A stretch of DNA of 64,000 nt from the NCBI RefSeq assembly GCF_014297365.1, contig NZ_JACOQD010000001.1:186001-250000 (forward strand), in the 5' to 3' direction. Positions 44,389 through 52,758 of this stretch are shown piece after piece (position 1 is the first letter of the stretch; each line of letters begins with the position of its first letter). Source of the stretch: Winogradskyella echinorum. Its GTDB lineage: Bacteria; Bacteroidota; Bacteroidia; Flavobacteriales; Flavobacteriaceae. Below the pieces are notes generated by a model. That model did not search any database, was not told the origin of the DNA, and was given only the letters and a program-made list of their open reading frames with translations. A program made the position numbers and the translations under genes.

Positions 44389-45288
44389 TTAATTAACTGG
44401 ATATATTATAAAGCTATCATGAATTTGTTTTGTCGGCGTATCTCCTAATTTTGTTAGAGCACTTGAAAGTTCTTTTAATGTGAATACACTTAACGGAAGT
44501 TGGTGTTCTTTAGGCTGGTAGATAGTTCCCATGGGGTAATCAACACCAGCTGTTTGAGTCATTTCAATGTGATTTCCAAGTATGGTTGAAACCTCATTAA
44601 TGTCGGTGAATTTTACAAGTCTTTCAATACTCATTTTAAAAGCAATCCAATCATTTATGTATAGTCTACCAGGATAAAAGGTGTCTCCAGTCAAGAGAAT
44701 TTTAGTCGAAGTATCATAAACCGCAATTGAAGAAGCTTGGTGTCCAGGAATTGGTATTATTTTCATCATACGATTTCCTAAATCATAATCTACAATTTCT
44801 TCGGGCCAGTTTGAAATCTTAAAAAAATCTTGTACATCTTTAACCTCAAGGTCTATTACAGAAGTGTTCGGTTTTCCTTTGAATTGTCCATCGCCTGCAA
44901 AGTGGTCTCCATGCTTATGAGTATGCGCAACAATTAATTTGACCACTCCATTCTTTTTAGACCAGTCGTTAACAATTCTATTTACAGTTTCATAAATCGG
45001 AAAAATATCATCTTCTTGAGTAGCTCCAGTATCCATTAATAGCGCTTTGTTTTCACCAAAAAACAGAAACATAAAAGGTGCTTCGTAATTTGTACACTTG
45101 TTTTGGCGTAAAATATAAGTATTGCTATTATACTTAACGACCTGAATTGGTGGGTCAATATTATCTTCACAGTTTTCAGAACCATGAATCCAATTTTGAA
45201 CATTTAAATCAACAGTGTCTTCGATTGATGGTTGGCATGACAAAATCAGAATTAGTGCTGATAGTAAGATTGTGATTTTTGTTTTCAT
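44389..45288 (-). CDS. Metallo-beta-lactamase-fold lipoprotein
   Basis: 299 aa. Lipobox LILSC near residue 18. The MBL metal ligands are complete: HTHKHGDH, PGHQASSIAVYD, LTGDTFYPG and GNHIEM. The enzyme class is a general zinc hydrolase (glyoxalase II/lactonase/beta-lactamase); the PGHQ and GDTFY motifs resemble class B3-like and lactonase-type proteins, but antibiotic hydrolysis cannot be inferred. Upstream lies repeat copy B, which belongs to the preceding unit. Confidence 0.85.
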   Translation of the reverse strand: MKTKITILLSALILILSCQPSIEDTVDLNVQNWIHGSENCEDNIDPPIQVVKYNSNTYILRQNKCTNYEAPFMFLFFGENKALLMDTGATQEDDIFPIYETVNRIVNDWSKKNGVVKLIVAHTHKHGDHFAGDGQFKGKPNTSVIDLEVKDVQDFFKISNWPEEIVDYDLGNRMMKIIPIPGHQASSIAVYDTSTKILLTGDTFYPGRLYINDWIAFKMSIERLVKFTDINEVSTILGNHIEMTQTAGVDYPMGTIYQPKEHQLPLSVFTLKELSSALTKLGDTPTKQIHDSFIIYPVN

Positions 45289-45318
45289 ATGTTGGTCTAT
45301 ATTGGCTTTAATGTGATT

Positions 45319-45451
45319 GTGTATGATTCGTTATGTATTTAAGCAACTGATTTAACAAATAAATCGCAGATAGAAAGTCAGCGAGGACTTTCGTAAGTAG
45401 GCTAGAACTAGCAATGAAACGAGCGCAGCGAACTGGCAAGCAATTATACAC
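45319..45451 (-). repeat. Structured gene-3' repeat, copy B
   Basis: Outer stem GTGTAT (45319-45324) / ATACAC (45446-45451), central stem GAAAGTC / GACTTTC, and a small GCTAG-AA-CTAGC hairpin. It begins 24 bases after the stop of the CPBP gene 45475-46329. An insert (ACGAGCGCAGCGAACTGG) near 45418-45436 is not found in the other copies. Confidence 0.75.
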
Positions 45452-45474
45452 GGTATTTCTCACTGTATTTTTAT

Positions 45475-46329
45475 TTATAATTTTTCTTTAATTGCTTTTC
45501 TCCAAAAGTAAATTCCAAAAACACAAGTCACAATTGCAAACATAATTCCGTTTTCGCCAAGCCAATGTTCCGTTCCTTCATTTTTAATGGTTAATTCAGG
45601 TAATATTTTTTGAATATATACATTGCTTACTGCGTGAAATATTACAGCTGGCCATAGGCTTTTAGATTTAAACGTGTAATACGTCATAATAAGTGACATA
45701 GAAACAATTACGACAGTGAACGTTGTAAATTCTAATAGGACATTGTTACTATAGTAAACAAGCAATGGCCAATGCCAAAAAGACCAAATCAATCCACTAA
45801 AAATTGATACACCAGTATATGAAAGAACCTTTCTTAATTCATAGATGAAAAATCCTCGCCATCCAATTTCTTCCCCTAATGTTGTTGCAGAGGCTCTAAT
45901 AACCTCTATAGTTGCTAACAACATTATAGCTATGATAGTTATTGATGTTGGGCTTAAAGTGCCTATGCCAAATAAGCCAAGTTCTTTTCCCCATTCTGTA
46001 ATGTCTTCGCTATTGGCTAAATTTCCAAAACCGAAAATCCAAATAAGCACATAAGTGATTATACCATATAAGGCTGGGATAACGTACGACATTCGTATAT
46101 ATTTCCAATTTCCCCAATTCCAATTTAGAGATGAAATCTTACGACCTCTTATTTTTAAGGTAATAAATGCAGCTATTGCAGGACACCACATGATAGCGCC
46201 AACATATATTCGTGATGGATATAAATTAACTATTGCATAATGGAATGGTGAAGTAAGAGCAAATACAAGACCCAGAAATAAGAATATTGTTATCCAGGTT
46301 TGTTTTTTATTTTCTATAGATTTTATCAT
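45475..46329 (-). CDS. CPBP-family intramembrane metalloprotease (second)
   Basis: 284 aa, eight predicted helices. Motifs GEEIGWRGFFIYELRK (EExxWRG), SGLIWSFWHWPLL and HAVSNVYIQ form the metal site of the CPBP/Abi family. It belongs to a different subgroup from the protein at 43627-44334 (EExGWRG type). Function unknown. It is followed directly by repeat copy B and preceded 27 bases upstream by the TrpRS-like gene. Confidence 0.88.
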   Translation of the reverse strand: MIKSIENKKQTWITIFLFLGLVFALTSPFHYAIVNLYPSRIYVGAIMWCPAIAAFITLKIRGRKISSLNWNWGNWKYIRMSYVIPALYGIITYVLIWIFGFGNLANSEDITEWGKELGLFGIGTLSPTSITIIAIMLLATIEVIRASATTLGEEIGWRGFFIYELRKVLSYTGVSIFSGLIWSFWHWPLLVYYSNNVLLEFTTFTVVIVSMSLIMTYYTFKSKSLWPAVIFHAVSNVYIQKILPELTIKNEGTEHWLGENGIMFAIVTCVFGIYFWRKAIKEKL

Positions 46330-46356
46330 GATGAGTAGTTTTTTTTTATGGTGCCA

Positions 46357-47439
46357 TTATATTTTCATATTCATTGCTTCAGTGACTTCGCTCAGCGTTT
46401 CAATCGCTGTTTCTCTCGCCTTACTTATACCTTTAAGCAAAATATCCCTGACATAATCTTTATTTTTTTCAAGCTCTATTCTTTTTTTTCTAATAGGCTC
46501 AAAATATGTGTTTATGGCTTCTTCTGTTAGCTGTTTAAGTTTTCCTGATCCTTGGTCGCCAATTTTATGAGCAATATCGGATGGACTTTTATCTGAACAT
46601 AAGGAAGCTAACTTAAGTAAGTTGGAAACCTCTGGTCTGTTTTCGGGGTCGTAAGATATGTAACGACTTGAATCAGTTTTGGCAGATTTTATTAGTTTTG
46701 CTGTTTCGTCAGCTGTTGACTTTATCATAATTGAATTGTTGCGACTTTTGCTCATTTTTTGAATACCGTCTAACCCAAGAATAGTAGGGGTATCAGTAAA
46801 AAGTGCAACTGGTTCTGTAAAAATATTTTTATTGAATTTGGTATTAAAGCGCTTTGCAATTTTCCGAGTTAATTCTATATGAGGTAATTGGTCTTTTCCA
46901 ACAGGAACCACATTACTTTTACAAAACAAAATGTCAGCAGCTTGATGAACTGGATAGATATACATTCCTGCATTAATATTTCTCAGTCCTGAAGCAGTAA
47001 TTTCTTCTTTAACAGTTGGATTTTTGTTTAATTCTGAACTGGAAACTAATGTCAGAAATGGAATAGTTAGTTGATTTAATTCAGGAATATGACTATGTGG
47101 AAAAATATGAGTTTTATAATTTTCAGGGTCTAATCCACAGGCTAAATAGTCCAAAGTTAGTTCATAGGTGAATTTTGAAATTTCATTAAAAACATTTCTA
47201 TCTGTCAACACTTGATAATCAGCAATTAAAATATAAGTCTCAATTCCTAAGCTTTGTAATTTTAATCGGTTTATAATTGAGCCAAAATAGTGTCCAAGAT
47301 GCAAATTACCTGTAGGTCTATCTCCCGTTAATACGCGGTACTTTTGAGGATTCTTATACAAATCATTTTCTAATAATTTGCTTCGCTCTTTTGCTTTTTC
47401 AAAACTTTTATTAATCATTTTTTGTTTACTTTTATTCAA
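46357..47439 (-). CDS. Tryptophanyl-tRNA synthetase, probably an auxiliary copy
   Basis: 360 aa class I synthetase: HIGH motif TGNLHLGH (to residue 50), Trp-pocket region GMYIYPVHQAADIL and KMSKS at 228-232 (GLDGIQKMSKSRNN). Compared with usual bacterial TrpRS (about 325-335 aa) it has an extra N-terminal helix of about 30 residues. It has IADYQVLTD where housekeeping enzymes have a more conserved ADxHALT-like stretch. It sits in a row of accessory single-gene units, so a second TrpRS (for example resistant to a tryptophan analogue) is more likely than the only copy. The start could also be 47418. Confidence 0.82.
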   Translation of the reverse strand: MNKSKQKMINKSFEKAKERSKLLENDLYKNPQKYRVLTGDRPTGNLHLGHYFGSIINRLKLQSLGIETYILIADYQVLTDRNVFNEISKFTYELTLDYLACGLDPENYKTHIFPHSHIPELNQLTIPFLTLVSSSELNKNPTVKEEITASGLRNINAGMYIYPVHQAADILFCKSNVVPVGKDQLPHIELTRKIAKRFNTKFNKNIFTEPVALFTDTPTILGLDGIQKMSKSRNNSIMIKSTADETAKLIKSAKTDSSRYISYDPENRPEVSNLLKLASLCSDKSPSDIAHKIGDQGSGKLKQLTEEAINTYFEPIRKKRIELEKNKDYVRDILLKGISKARETAIETLSEVTEAMNMKI

Positions 47440-47475
47440 GAAAGTTCAATTTTTCTCATTACCCACAACGATTTC

Positions 47476-47582
47476 GGCTATGAGTAGTTTCGTGAATAAT
47501 CACTTAACGTTGCAAGTATAAACCAAACTAAAAATTCGTGAGGATTTTCAGAAGTAGGAGAGCAAAGCAATTACTTATAGCT
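47476..47582 (-). repeat. Structured gene-3' repeat, copy C
   Basis: Outer stem GGCTATGAG (47476-47484) / CTTATAGCT (47574-47582), with one G-U pair, and central AAAATTC/GGATTTT stem. The right arm contains the last codons and stop of the DUF4386 gene (47571-48257). Confidence 0.65.
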
Positions 47583-48257
47583 AGGTCTTATGCCAAAAAT
47601 TAGTAAATAACCTATCATCCAAAATTCTCCAATGGTTGCAGGTAGAGTTAGAAATCTATTGAAGCTAAAATCAATTCCTGCGTAGTGTATAACTGTAGAA
47701 ATTAGATAGCCTATACCACCTAAAATAATTATTCTTCCTAACCAAACAGGCAACCTTTTAGATTTGATAACTATGTATCCCATTGGAAATAGCCATAACC
47801 CGAAAAATAGGCCACCAATACCCCAAGCATTCGAAATAATATTTTGAAAAACCTGAATTAGTAAAACTTTGTCTTCCATAGCACTTATTTCTGAATTTGC
47901 AATACCTATTGCTGAGGCGATTGAAATTGCACTTATCATAATGGCTAAAGCATTTACCATTCCCCATATACCTAGAGTCCAAGCTTCCCATTCATAATTA
48001 TCTTTAAATAATTTGAAGAACCAAACTGCGGTAAGAGCCTGAGAAATTACTATACCAAATTCTAATAGCAACCTAATTCTTGCTGTAGATTCTAATTCTA
48101 CTAAATTTGTTAGCGTTTGTTCAGGATTACCAGACACAAATATTTGAGAATGAAAGACCATAAACCCTAGAATTCCTGTAATAGCCATCATTAAATACCA
48201 TAAGCCAGTTATTCTAGCGGTCTTAATTAAATTTTTCTGTTCTGTATTTGCAATCAT
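47571..48257 (-). CDS. DUF4386 membrane protein
   Basis: 228 aa with six transmembrane helices. The family pattern is visible: TARITGLWYLMMAITGILGF at the start, VELESTARIRLLLEFGIV and IISNAWGIGGLFFGLWLFPMGYIVIKSKRLPVWLG. DUF4386 proteins are widespread in accessory regions and have no known function. The final residues (SYK) are encoded inside the closing stem of repeat C, so gene and repeat form one unit. Confidence 0.85.
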   Translation of the reverse strand: MIANTEQKNLIKTARITGLWYLMMAITGILGFMVFHSQIFVSGNPEQTLTNLVELESTARIRLLLEFGIVISQALTAVWFFKLFKDNYEWEAWTLGIWGMVNALAIMISAISIASAIGIANSEISAMEDKVLLIQVFQNIISNAWGIGGLFFGLWLFPMGYIVIKSKRLPVWLGRIIILGGIGYLISTVIHYAGIDFSFNRFLTLPATIGEFWMIGYLLIFGIRPSYK

Positions 48258-48346
48258 AGATTATTTATTTTTATTATTTTATACTAATTCGGACTCTGTA
48301 AAAGATTAATTGTTACAGTTTTGCCCTAATGGCACACAACGTGTTT

Positions 48347-48445
48347 GTATATGGTTTGTTGCGTGTTTTAAGCAACTAATTACCGACCAAGAAAGTCCGC
48401 AAAGACTTTCGCAAGTAGGCAAAAAGCCAGCAATAAATTATATAC
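48347..48445 (-). repeat. Structured gene-3' repeat, copy D
   Basis: Outer stem GTATAT (48347-48352) / ATATAC (48440-48445), hairpin GTTGC...GCAAC, central GAAAGTC/GACTTTC and small GGC-AAAAA-GCC. Flanks CACAACGTG and CGGTGTTACC extend the element. It follows the stop codon of the esterase gene (48487) by about 40 bases. The rest of 48258-48486 has no gene. Confidence 0.75.
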
Positions 48446-48486
48446 GGTGTTACCAAACGTATTTGTTGATATTACCAGCTTCGAAA

Positions 48487-49314
48487 TCATTCCTCTTGAT
48501 TAATATATTTTAACCCTTCGTATAAAGCTACTAATGGTACAGAGCGATGGTTTTCTTTTTCAAAATATTCTATTTCGATATTTAGAGGTTTATCCGATTT
48601 CTTTGTTATTAAAGTATAGAGAGAGTCGTGTCTTTGTTTATTCCTTTCGTAATTAGCCTCTCCTTGATTGGCAGTAGCGATATAAAGTTTTTTATCTAAT
48701 GATATTGAGGAAATAGAATCAACTTTGTTTTTCATCATCTCCTCATTCCACCATATACTTGGGTCTATAGAAATGTAAGCATTGAATACGCTATTTTCAT
48801 CCATATAGGAATTTAGTGTAAGTAGTCCTCCTAAAGAGTGCCCAACAAGAGTTCTAAACGCTTCTGTCTTATACTTTTTATCAATATAAGGTATTAGTTC
48901 TTTCTCAATGAAATTCAAAAAATTCCTTCCACCTCCCATATTATTCGGTCGTTTGGTCTTAATTTTTGTAACTGTAAAATCTCGTTCTCGGTCAACATTC
49001 TCTATGGCTATAATAATACTTTCAGGCATTAAATTGTTTCGATTCCTATTAGAACTCATAAAATGTACTATTCCAGATGCTGTTTTAAAATGAGTATATC
49101 CATCCAATAATATGATAACTGGATATTTTTTATCAACTTCAGATGAATTATTGTATGAATCAGGAAGACTTATTAAACAGGTTCTTTCTTCATCTAAAAT
49201 ATTAGATTTAATAACGAACTTACTTCCTACTATAATATCTGTTTCATTTTGTCCAAATGTGGTTTGTACTCCTGAAAGAAGAATATATAAAATTACAAAT
49301 GTCAAATTTTTCAT
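48487..49314 (-). CDS. Secreted esterase-D-like alpha/beta hydrolase
   Basis: 275 aa with a signal peptide (cleaved near TTFGQ). Putative esterase (PF00756) landmarks: ERTCLISLPDSYNN, YPVIILLDGYTHF, nucleophile elbow GHSLGG, IDPSIWWNEE and a C-terminal His in ENHRSVP. Such enzymes hydrolyse carboxylic esters, including siderophore esters; the substrate is not known. It is the intact parent of the fragment at 35457-35825 and is followed by repeat copy D. Confidence 0.88.
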   Translation of the reverse strand: MKNLTFVILYILLSGVQTTFGQNETDIIVGSKFVIKSNILDEERTCLISLPDSYNNSSEVDKKYPVIILLDGYTHFKTASGIVHFMSSNRNRNNLMPESIIIAIENVDRERDFTVTKIKTKRPNNMGGGRNFLNFIEKELIPYIDKKYKTEAFRTLVGHSLGGLLTLNSYMDENSVFNAYISIDPSIWWNEEMMKNKVDSISSISLDKKLYIATANQGEANYERNKQRHDSLYTLITKKSDKPLNIEIEYFEKENHRSVPLVALYEGLKYINQEE

Positions 49315-49344
49315 AGTTTGTTTTATATGTTTGGTAAGGGTTTT

Positions 49345-49452
49345 GTATAAGGTCAGTTGCGTGTTTAAGCACCTGATTTAACAAATAAATCACAGATAGA
49401 AAGTCAGCGAGGACTTTCGTAAATTGGCTAATACAAGCAATTAATTTTATAC
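49345..49452 (-). repeat. Structured gene-3' repeat, copy E
   Basis: Outer stem GTATAA (49345-49350) / TTATAC (49447-49452), GTTGC hairpin, and central GAAAGTC/GACTTTC, nearly identical to copy B in the middle. The right arm contains the stop codon of the gene ending at 49447. Confidence 0.75.
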
Positions 49453-50022
49453 GGTGTTAGCACTTTTTTTTCTGTTTAATACTTTAATTCCAAGTGTTAT
49501 TAAGATTACTATGAATGCAATAAAAACTATACTTGTTGAAATGCTTTTTATAACTGAAAATATATTGGTTGTATACACTGCAGATTCTTTCAATTCGGGA
49601 TAGATTTTTAGCATTGTGATAATCCCGATATTTTCCAAATAATCTGTAATTCCGGCAATTATTGGTATTATGCAGAGATAACTATATGGGGAATTTAATT
49701 TGTTCAATTTTTTCAAGAAATAACCCATTAGCAGACAGTAAGAAAGTCCAAATAGCAGTGGGTAAATCATATCAACAGGTATTTGATTGGTTAGATACGT
49801 CAAACGTCCATTTTCTCCAAGCGAAGTGAATAATTCATTGACATAATTCAAATCATATCCCGTTGGCATCATATCCAACAATTTCATTCCGTTAGAGAAT
49901 TTCATTGTTTTGGGAATTGTAACAGTCAGCATAAAGGTGTAAACAAGATTGGTCAAGATAAAAAGTCCTAAAACCTTTTTGCCTGAAATATTCTTTTCTA
50001 TGAATTTTATTAATGGTTTCAT
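49447..50022 (-). CDS. Hypothetical membrane protein
   Basis: 191 aa with about five transmembrane helices (about 18-36, 78-100, 107-128, 140-155, 158-180) and a soluble N-terminal loop (NGMKLLDMMPTGYDLNYVNELF). No recognised family. The last four codons (ANTV) and the stop are part of repeat E, which suggests that this end was set by the repeat. One of the single-gene minus-strand units. Confidence 0.65.
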   Translation of the reverse strand: MKPLIKFIEKNISGKKVLGLFILTNLVYTFMLTVTIPKTMKFSNGMKLLDMMPTGYDLNYVNELFTSLGENGRLTYLTNQIPVDMIYPLLFGLSYCLLMGYFLKKLNKLNSPYSYLCIIPIIAGITDYLENIGIITMLKIYPELKESAVYTTNIFSVIKSISTSIVFIAFIVILITLGIKVLNRKKSANTV

Positions 50023-50113
50023 TTTTTTCTCAAATAAGTGCTAACGATAAATTGTAGGAGTAGTGGCAGATTGCTTGGTAGTTTCCTATAAGACTTCTAC
50101 TTTGGCATTACTT

Positions 50114-50286
50114 AAACCCGCATTATGAATTAGAAAATCTATTACGAACCAAAAACACTGCAAATCAGCCACTTCGTTTCGTTGTCTTCTCTAACCATAG
50201 CGGTGCTATGCTTTTCAAATCTAACATCCTGATTTATTGTGTTTTTGATTCTCATCACAAAGTTCTAATGCATAATGCGGGTTAAA
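50114..50286 (-). repeat. Long imperfect hairpin element (about 173 bp)
   Basis: Terminal arms AACCCGCATTATG... (50115-50133) and ...CATAATGCGGGTT (50265-50283) pair over 18 of 19 positions. A second stem CAAAAACAC / GTGTTTTTG (50150-50158 with 50239-50247) and an apical CATAGC-GGT-GCTATG hairpin (50196-50210) are nested inside. It lies 18 bases downstream of the stop of the gene 50304-51557. It could be a MITE-like element, a transcript end structure or an ssDNA recombination site. Confidence 0.7.
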
Positions 50287-50303
50287 CAAAATATTAGCCT
50301 TTG

Positions 50304-51557
50304 TTATTTGTTTTTTAGTTCTTGAATTCTGTTTTTATAGTATTCGTCATTACTTAATTCAGCAGCTTTTTGCACAAACCTTAGTGCATTAGTAATATCA
50401 TTTTGAGCTTCATAATAGTCTGCCATTGAATTATAGGCACTTGCGCTGTTGGGATAATAATCAATATTCGATTTGAAAAATATAAAAGCCTTTTCAGGTT
50501 GCCCCATTTGTAAATTCATATAGCCATAGCCACTAAACATTTCCTCAATCATTGGAGGGAAGGGATAACCGAAATGAGTTGAATAGATTTCTTCTTGTTT
50601 TTCCAATAGCTTAACCAATTCTTCTACTTTTGTTTCAGGATTATTATATTTTTGTGGAGATTGAAACTGGTACCATTTAAAAAGAAAAATCAATCCATCT
50701 CTCATCGTTGGGAGCGGAACAGTACCATGTAAATCTTCATTGTACACCTTCCATGAGAAATTTAATCCACTCTGTTTTTGAGAGGTCGCAAAAGTTGAAA
50801 AGTCAATGATTGAACGTGTAAACAAAGTGAATTCTGAAGTGTCGTCCATAATATTCTCCATGGTTATTTCTTCATCCCACATGTGTAGCTGTTCTGCTGC
50901 TAAAGACACATAAAGAGATTTGCCATTATAACTTTCTGAACTCAGCTTTTCTTTTGCCTCCTTCAATAATTTTTGGTCGTCCCAATCCAAACTTGGATCT
51001 ATGGCTATATAGTTTTGAAAGAGATGTTTATGATTAACCAGCATATGTATCGTAAACAGTCCTGCATATGAATGGCCAATTAAGGTACGGTAAGGCGAAG
51101 AGGGATATTTATTGTCAATGTATGGGATTAATTCTCTTCCAATAAATTGGGTAAAGTTTTCAGCACCGCCAGTTTCTTTATCCATTGCCTGCCCACGTCT
51201 CATTTTAATCTGTGAAGTAGTTAAGTCCCGTATCCTGTCAGTTTTGTTAGAAACTCCAATTAGAATCATATGAGGCAAATAATGTCCCCAATAATTGTCA
51301 TAAACTGCTTCTAAATTTTCTTTCAAAGAAAATCCATCTAACAAATAAACAACAGGATATTTTACACTACTATTTGGGTTATAATTCTCAGGGAGTTTAA
51401 CCCAAAACTCTCGATATTCTTTCAATGTCTCTGAATATACGGTATCAATAATTTCAGTTTCAAATTCACTCGATTGAATCAACTTTGATTGTGCCGATAT
51501 TTCTTGAAAGACAATAAGTAGCCCTATTGTTAATACTATTTTTAATCGTTTTTTCAT
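50304..51557 (-). CDS. Secreted esterase with C-terminal TPR-like repeats
   Basis: 417 aa with a signal peptide (cleaved near ISAQS). The putative-esterase domain (about 30-295) has VYLLDGFSLKENL, nucleophile elbow GHSYAGLFT, IDPSLDWDDQK and catalytic His in EDLHGTVPLP. The last ~90 residues form two TPR-like units (MGQPEKAFIFFKSNIDYYPNSASAYNS, NDITNALRFVQKAAELS). It is a distant relative of the esterase at 48487-49314. It is followed by the long hairpin element at 50114-50286. Confidence 0.85.
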   Translation of the reverse strand: MKKRLKIVLTIGLLIVFQEISAQSKLIQSSEFETEIIDTVYSETLKEYREFWVKLPENYNPNSSVKYPVVYLLDGFSLKENLEAVYDNYWGHYLPHMILIGVSNKTDRIRDLTTSQIKMRRGQAMDKETGGAENFTQFIGRELIPYIDNKYPSSPYRTLIGHSYAGLFTIHMLVNHKHLFQNYIAIDPSLDWDDQKLLKEAKEKLSSESYNGKSLYVSLAAEQLHMWDEEITMENIMDDTSEFTLFTRSIIDFSTFATSQKQSGLNFSWKVYNEDLHGTVPLPTMRDGLIFLFKWYQFQSPQKYNNPETKVEELVKLLEKQEEIYSTHFGYPFPPMIEEMFSGYGYMNLQMGQPEKAFIFFKSNIDYYPNSASAYNSMADYYEAQNDITNALRFVQKAAELSNDEYYKNRIQELKNK

Positions 51558-51713
51558 TTTATTATTTTAATTAATTTTATATTTAATTTATTGATGCCCA
51601 GAGATCTACAGCTCTCTACTTAAAGTTAGCAAATCTAACACTTTATAAACTCGGAATTAAAATCCTGTGTTTTCTAAGCTGTTTCTTAAGTAACTCATAC
51701 CTATTATAGTTTC

Positions 51714-51729
51714 CGCTTTCGCGAAAGCG
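51714..51729. repeat. Perfect 16-bp palindrome CGCTTTCGCGAAAGCG
   Basis: The palindrome lies in TTTC-CGCTTTCGCGAAAGCG-AGAC, in the 210-base gap between two hydrolase genes on the minus strand. From memory, very similar palindromes are abundant between genes in many Bacteroidota. It may act as a weak terminator or a protein site. The rest of the gap has no gene. Confidence 0.6.
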
Positions 51730-51767
51730 AGACCTTCAAAATTGCTTATTTCAATTCATCCTACTCT

Positions 51768-52751
51768 CTATAAATTACCATTCTTGTTTTCAATTCTTTG
51801 TGAACCATTAAATTTTGTCAACCATTTTAAAATTGATTGATTAGTTTCTTGTGGTAATTCTTGTTGAATATGATGACCACAATCCAAACAAATCATATCC
51901 AAATCAGGAACAAAATCCTGGAGCCTTTCAAATTTTGGAATCATATCTAGATTACCATAGATCATAAGTGTAGGCTGTTTGATGATTGGGTCTATATCTG
52001 CTATTAAGTGCCAGTTTCGGTCTAGATTTCTATACCAATTAATAGCGCCATTAAATCCAGAATTTTTAAAGGCCGTCACAAATACAGACAAATCATCGTC
52101 GTTCAAAATAGGCTCACCAAGTGGTTTTTCAGCTTTGGCAAGATTCATCATTAACATTCCTGATTCTGGTGGCGCTAGAGGTACATTTTTACGAAATAAA
52201 TTATGAAGAAAGTTTTCTGCATGGTTATCTAACACAGCATCTGCCACTCCGGGTTTTTTATTGAAGTGAACAAAATAGAACTCTTCACCAAAAAGCTCTT
52301 CCATGAATTGAATCCATGGTTTTTCACCTCGTTCTTGGTAAGGCAAGGCAAGATTTATAATTTTATTGGCACGATCTGGATGTAATAGTGCCAAGTTCCA
52401 GACTACATTTGCACCCCAATCATGTCCCACAAAAACAGCATCTCTGTAGTTGTAATAATCAAGTAAAGCTACTAAATCACCTGTTAAATGGATTATATCA
52501 TATGCCGTTACTTCTTTAGGGCGCGATGAATTACCATATCCTCTTTGATTTGGAACAATGACATGATAACCAGCTTGAACAAGCGCTGGTATTTGATAGC
52601 GCCAAGAGAAAGCATGTTCGGGAAAGCCATGACAAAGTACAATTGGATTACCCATATTTTCTTTACCTGCTTCAAATACTTCTAACTCAATTCCATTTAT
52701 TGAAATTATATTGGATTTGGGAAAATTTGAAAATTTAAATTCTTGTGTCAT
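51768..52751 (-). CDS. Alpha/beta hydrolase of the epoxide hydrolase type
   Basis: The start at 52751 (MTQEFKFSNFP) gives 327 aa, beginning 7 bases after the upstream stop; the ATG at 52772 overlaps the upstream gene. HGFPEHAFSWRYQ supplies the oxyanion hole, GHDWGA the nucleophile Asp, WYRNLDRNW a cap Tyr, GNLDMI the acid and CGHHIQQE the His. This is the pattern of soluble epoxide hydrolases and related dehalogenases. It is translationally close to a second hydrolase and an alcohol-dehydrogenase-like gene, suggesting a small catabolic operon. Confidence 0.88.
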   Translation of the reverse strand: MTQEFKFSNFPKSNIISINGIELEVFEAGKENMGNPIVLCHGFPEHAFSWRYQIPALVQAGYHVIVPNQRGYGNSSRPKEVTAYDIIHLTGDLVALLDYYNYRDAVFVGHDWGANVVWNLALLHPDRANKIINLALPYQERGEKPWIQFMEELFGEEFYFVHFNKKPGVADAVLDNHAENFLHNLFRKNVPLAPPESGMLMMNLAKAEKPLGEPILNDDDLSVFVTAFKNSGFNGAINWYRNLDRNWHLIADIDPIIKQPTLMIYGNLDMIPKFERLQDFVPDLDMICLDCGHHIQQELPQETNQSILKWLTKFNGSQRIENKNGNL

Positions 52752-52758
52752 TTCAATG

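Noticed and set aside
45319..49452. Firm call of integron attC sites
   Set aside because: No integrase is visible and the GTTRRRY/RYYYAAC core sites do not match exactly, so only a structured repeat is annotated.
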